Assembly (NCBI RefSeq): GCF_900176365.1
Contig: NZ_FWXY01000007.1
Span: 143,334 to 207,333, forward strand
From: Desulfocicer vacuolatum DSM 3385
GTDB lineage: Bacteria > Desulfobacterota > Desulfobacteria > Desulfobacterales > Desulfobacteraceae
Direction of reading: 5' to 3'
Length of the DNA stretch: 64,000 nt
Within the stretch, counting starts at the first letter, position 1. The number at the start of each line of letters is the position of its first letter. The translations under genes and the position numbers were made by a program. Shown piece by piece: positions 61,867 to 64,000 of this stretch. Under the pieces are notes generated by a model, which did no database searches, was not told where the DNA came from, and saw only the letters and a list, made by a program, of their open reading frames with translations.

Positions 61867-62197
61867 ACGGGGGGATATTTTTATTGCAGCCCTTGACCCT
61901 GTTGTTGGCCATGAAATCTCTAAAACAAGGCCTGTTATTATTGTATCCAATGACATCGGGAATATCTATTCCAGTACTGTGACGGTTTTGCCGATCACAT
62001 CCAAAAATCTTGAAAAAATTTATCCCTTTGAGCTATTTTTGCCTCGGGACATCACTGGGTTGAGCAAAGACTCAAAAGGGAAGGCTGATCAGATTCGCAC
62101 CCTTGATAAAGCCCGATTGCTCAAACGGGTGGGGGGGCTTGATCGAGAATTGATTAAAAAGGCAGATAAGGCTATCAGGATTCATCTGAATATTTAA
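61847..62197 (+). CDS. MazF/PemK-family mRNA interferase toxin
   Basis: A 116-residue MazF-fold endoribonuclease: KRGDIFIAALDPVVGHEISK then TRPVIIVSNDIGN with the conserved RPV(I/L)(I/V)VS motif, and TVTVLPITSK and KADQIRTLDKARLL of the family. It cuts RNA at a short recognition sequence that cannot be read off. The start is ATG 61847 or 61856, overlapping the antitoxin. It could stabilise this region or act as stress-response or phage defence. Confidence 0.9.
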   Translation: MDGMTIKRGDIFIAALDPVVGHEISKTRPVIIVSNDIGNIYSSTVTVLPITSKNLEKIYPFELFLPRDITGLSKDSKGKADQIRTLDKARLLKRVGGLDRELIKKADKAIRIHLNI

Positions 62198-62208
62198 ATT
62201 ATCTTCAC

Positions 62209-62476
62209 CACAGCGCTGGCATGCTGGAATCCATGCTCACCGTTGCCCTGGAGCAATATGTTATTGATGATGAAATCATCGGTAATTGCTGTAAGGTGTT
62301 AAAGGGAATTGAGGTGGATGATGAACATCTTGCCATGGATGTCATTAAAGCGGTGGTTTTTCTGGGAACTACATGGTCGCCCCCATACCATGAAACACAT
62401 GCAAACGGAATACTACCAGAGCAATGGGGTTTCCGACAAAAAAAGTCGTAATAAATGGGAAGACAGTGGCAGCATG
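62209..62476 (+). pseudogene. Remnant of an MttB-family methylamine/betaine methyltransferase
   Basis: Two frames together spell the C-terminal end of an MttB-type protein: SAGMLESMLTVALEQYVIDD and EIIGNCCKVLKGIEVDDEHL in one frame, then HTMKHMQTEYYQSNGVSDKK and KWEDSGSMN in another after a frameshift near 62350-62380. The family segments are continuous apart from the shift. The 5' three quarters of the gene are missing and a family A repeat follows. It is a dead fragment, next to the sarcosine oxidase operon in a methylated-amine context. Confidence 0.7.
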
Positions 62477-62489
62477 AATACAATATTTT

Positions 62490-62540
62490 ATTATAACTGC
62501 CACGGGCAGATTTTATTCTGATCCCAGCCTCATCAACAGA
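62490..62540 (-). repeat. Partial family A repeat (reverse), copy 11
   Basis: Only the 3' part of the family (TTATAACTGCCACGGGCAGA on the plus strand and following bases) remains; the first stem is missing. It joins directly to a family B copy at 62541. Confidence 0.7.
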
Positions 62541-62617
62541 GCTCCGAGGGAGAATGGGACCGGGACATTTGGTCGTCTACGGTCCCGGTCCGGGCCCATT
62601 GCCCGTCGGGGGCGGCC
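62541..62617 (+). repeat. Truncated family B repeat, copy 3
   Basis: GCTCCGAGGGAGAATGGGAC pairs loosely with GGCCCATTGCCC and GGGGCGGCC, with an inner GGGAC/GTCCC pair where copies 1 and 2 have GGAAC/GTTCC. The 3' extension of the other copies is absent. Confidence 0.6.
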
Positions 62618-62637
62618 TATTCATGGTAAACCTTTTA

Positions 62638-63891
62638 TCAGGAGCGCTCAAGGATCGTGACGCCGCAGGCAAACTCCTCCACTGAAATCACGCCGCCACC
62701 ATTTTCAATCAAACCGTATTGTGCATCTTTGACCTGTCTTTTTTCCGCTTCTCCCCGCAGCTGGGTGATAATTTCGTATATCATGGAAATACCGGTGGCA
62801 CCGATGGGGTGACCTTTGGAAACCAGTCCGCCGGAGGTGTTGATGGGAATTTTTCCATCCAGCATGGTGGCACCGGATTCGATGAATTTACCGCCTTCAC
62901 CAATGGGACAAAATCCCATCATTTCTGCCTGGTAGATTTCGCAAAAGGAGGTTGCATCGTGCACCTCTGCCACATTGATATCCTGGGGGCTCAATCCGGA
63001 AAGTTTATAGGATTTCTCAGCTGCCCAGCGGGTAAGGCTGGGTTCGGAAATGGGGCGGTGTTTGCCGCCGGAAAGGGTAGATGCCCGCACTTTGACGGCT
63101 CGTTTCTGCACATGGAGTGGTTGGGTTTTTAAAAATTTCTCAGAACAGAGGATGGCTGCGGCAGCACCGTCTCCAATGGGTGCACACATGCTTCTGGTAA
63201 CAGGATAGCTTACCTCATAATCGTCCAGTACCTTTTCCACGGGTACCTCAAATCGATATTGTGCATTGGGATTCAATGAGCCGTTGTAATGGTTTTTGGA
63301 GGCACCAACAGCGATCTGCCGCTGGGTGGTTCCCCATTTCCACATGTGCCAGCATGCCTGCATGGCATAGGTATCCATGAAGATGGAACGGTTGGGGCCA
63401 AACTGAAAAGTCTGGCCGCACTCGTCGGCCACGGCCTGGTATTCAGATATGAGGCGGCCTCTATCTTCCCTGTCAATGCCGTGTTCAAAGGCCGTCATCA
63501 CTTTGCCCATGTCTTCGTGGTAAAATTTATCCATGCCCACTGCAATGGAAACATCGTGGAGGCCGCTTAAGATATCTTTCCATGCCAGATGAACCGCCAT
63601 GGAGCCAGATGCGCAGCCCCCTTCCACATTTACAATGGGAACCCTTTCTGGAAAAAGCCCCTCATCCACCATGGGGGCAAACATGCAGTGGCCCCGCACC
63701 AGATCCTGATCCCAGATGATGCCCATGCCGCAATTGGAAAAATAGGCACTTTCAATGGAGCCGGCATCGGTGAACTCCGCGTCCTTTAATGCGCCCACAA
63801 GGGCGTCCCGGGTAAGGTCTTTTCCGGATTTGTCCGGCCATTTTTGAAATGGGGTGCTGAAGGAGCCAATGATATATACGGTGTCAATCAT
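62638..63891 (-). CDS. SCP-x-type thiolase / acetyl-CoA acetyltransferase-like protein
   Basis: A 417-residue thiolase-fold protein. The nucleophilic Cys is in VEGGCASGSMAVHLAWKD; the His of NTSGGLVSKGHPIGATGISM is the second catalytic residue; AEVHDATSFCEIYQAE fits the SCP-x/lipid-transfer thiolase subgroup, which acts on branched or steroid-type acyl-CoA. It lacks a C-terminal SCP2 domain. It could belong to fatty-acid or aromatic acyl-CoA degradation; no pathway partner is adjacent in the window. Confidence 0.85.
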   Translation of the reverse strand: MIDTVYIIGSFSTPFQKWPDKSGKDLTRDALVGALKDAEFTDAGSIESAYFSNCGMGIIWDQDLVRGHCMFAPMVDEGLFPERVPIVNVEGGCASGSMAVHLAWKDILSGLHDVSIAVGMDKFYHEDMGKVMTAFEHGIDREDRGRLISEYQAVADECGQTFQFGPNRSIFMDTYAMQACWHMWKWGTTQRQIAVGASKNHYNGSLNPNAQYRFEVPVEKVLDDYEVSYPVTRSMCAPIGDGAAAAILCSEKFLKTQPLHVQKRAVKVRASTLSGGKHRPISEPSLTRWAAEKSYKLSGLSPQDINVAEVHDATSFCEIYQAEMMGFCPIGEGGKFIESGATMLDGKIPINTSGGLVSKGHPIGATGISMIYEIITQLRGEAEKRQVKDAQYGLIENGGGVISVEEFACGVTILERS

Positions 63892-63906
63892 AATATTTAT
63901 CCTTTA

Positions 63907-64000
63907 CTCAACTTTCGGGCTTCATTTCAAAGCCGGCATTTTTAAATGTACCGATGGGCTCAGTGTGCCGACGGGGTCAGGCTTTTGTTATTGATGTTAT
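63907..64000 (+). repeat. Family E MITE-like element, copy 2, cut by the window end
   Basis: Matches the first 94 bp of the element at 50056 with one visible difference (AAGCCGGC versus AAGCTGGC). It begins 16 bp after the thiolase start codon position, in the upstream region. The right end lies outside the window. Confidence 0.8.

Overview
The window looks like a chromosomal segment of an anaerobic, Gram-negative member of the Desulfobacterota, most likely a Desulfobacterales-type sulfate reducer. This is inferred from gene content and style: LptE, SecDF/YajC, a large acyl-CoA dehydrogenase, an SCP-x-type thiolase, hybrid histidine kinases, a bacteriohemerythrin, and moderate G+C with frequent GTG/TTG starts. 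No 16S rRNA or other definitive marker is present, so the assignment is not proven.

Layout. 1-3.8 kb: end of an oligopeptide ABC transporter operon (binding protein, two ATPases). 3.9-12.6 kb, minus strand: topA-dprA, then yajC-secD-secF, then an RNase G/E gene. 13-18.8 kb, plus strand: leuS-lptE, rpsT (minus), murJ and an ftsB-like gene. 18.8-23.2 kb, minus strand: ihfA, an acyl-CoA dehydrogenase and a hybrid sensor kinase. 24-33.3 kb: purB, an unusual FtsK with a ZapA-like N-terminus, truC, a ybaK/proX-like editing gene, crcB, a DUF190-RNase HI fusion and mtaD. 33.8-49.9 kb: a 16-kb integrative element at a tRNA-Lys(CTT) gene, bounded by 51-bp direct repeats. 50.3-53.9 kb: hemL, mpl, a small membrane protein and a degenerate hemerythrin. 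53.9-60.4 kb: a MurR/RpiR regulator divergent from a complete heterotetrameric sarcosine oxidase operon (B-D-A-G). 60.5-64 kb: a SpoU methyltransferase, a mazEF-like toxin-antitoxin pair, a decayed MttB-family methyltransferase fragment and a thiolase.

The integrative element is the most novel part. It has a lysogeny-type control end (integrase, a small secreted zinc-binding-like protein, a CI-like repressor, a divergent excisionase-like gene), then a very GC-rich repeat-bearing island. Next comes a tightly coupled operon encoding two ~530-residue paralogous, membrane-anchored helical proteins, a small protein and a 1004-residue primase-helicase. Behind a strong internal promoter lie candidate structural, lysis and cargo genes (Gly/Ser-tailed protein, large beta-rich protein, four-helix membrane protein, FAD oxidoreductase, DUF1353, M15 peptidase). 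Iteron-like repeats fill the right end. I see no terminase, portal or major capsid gene, so this is a satellite, a plasmid-like element or an unusual virus rather than a standard tailed prophage.

The rest of the window carries at least five families of short interspersed repeats (called A to E here, about 20 copies), several with strong two-stem or palindromic structure. Family A ends in TTATAT and supplies the stop codon of three genes; a family D end supplies that of secF. Other points worth attention are the TM-less ZapA-FtsK fusion, the DUF190-RNase HI fusion beside the fluoride channel gene, and a well-formed promoter-terminator unit just upstream of crcB with no coding sequence in it.
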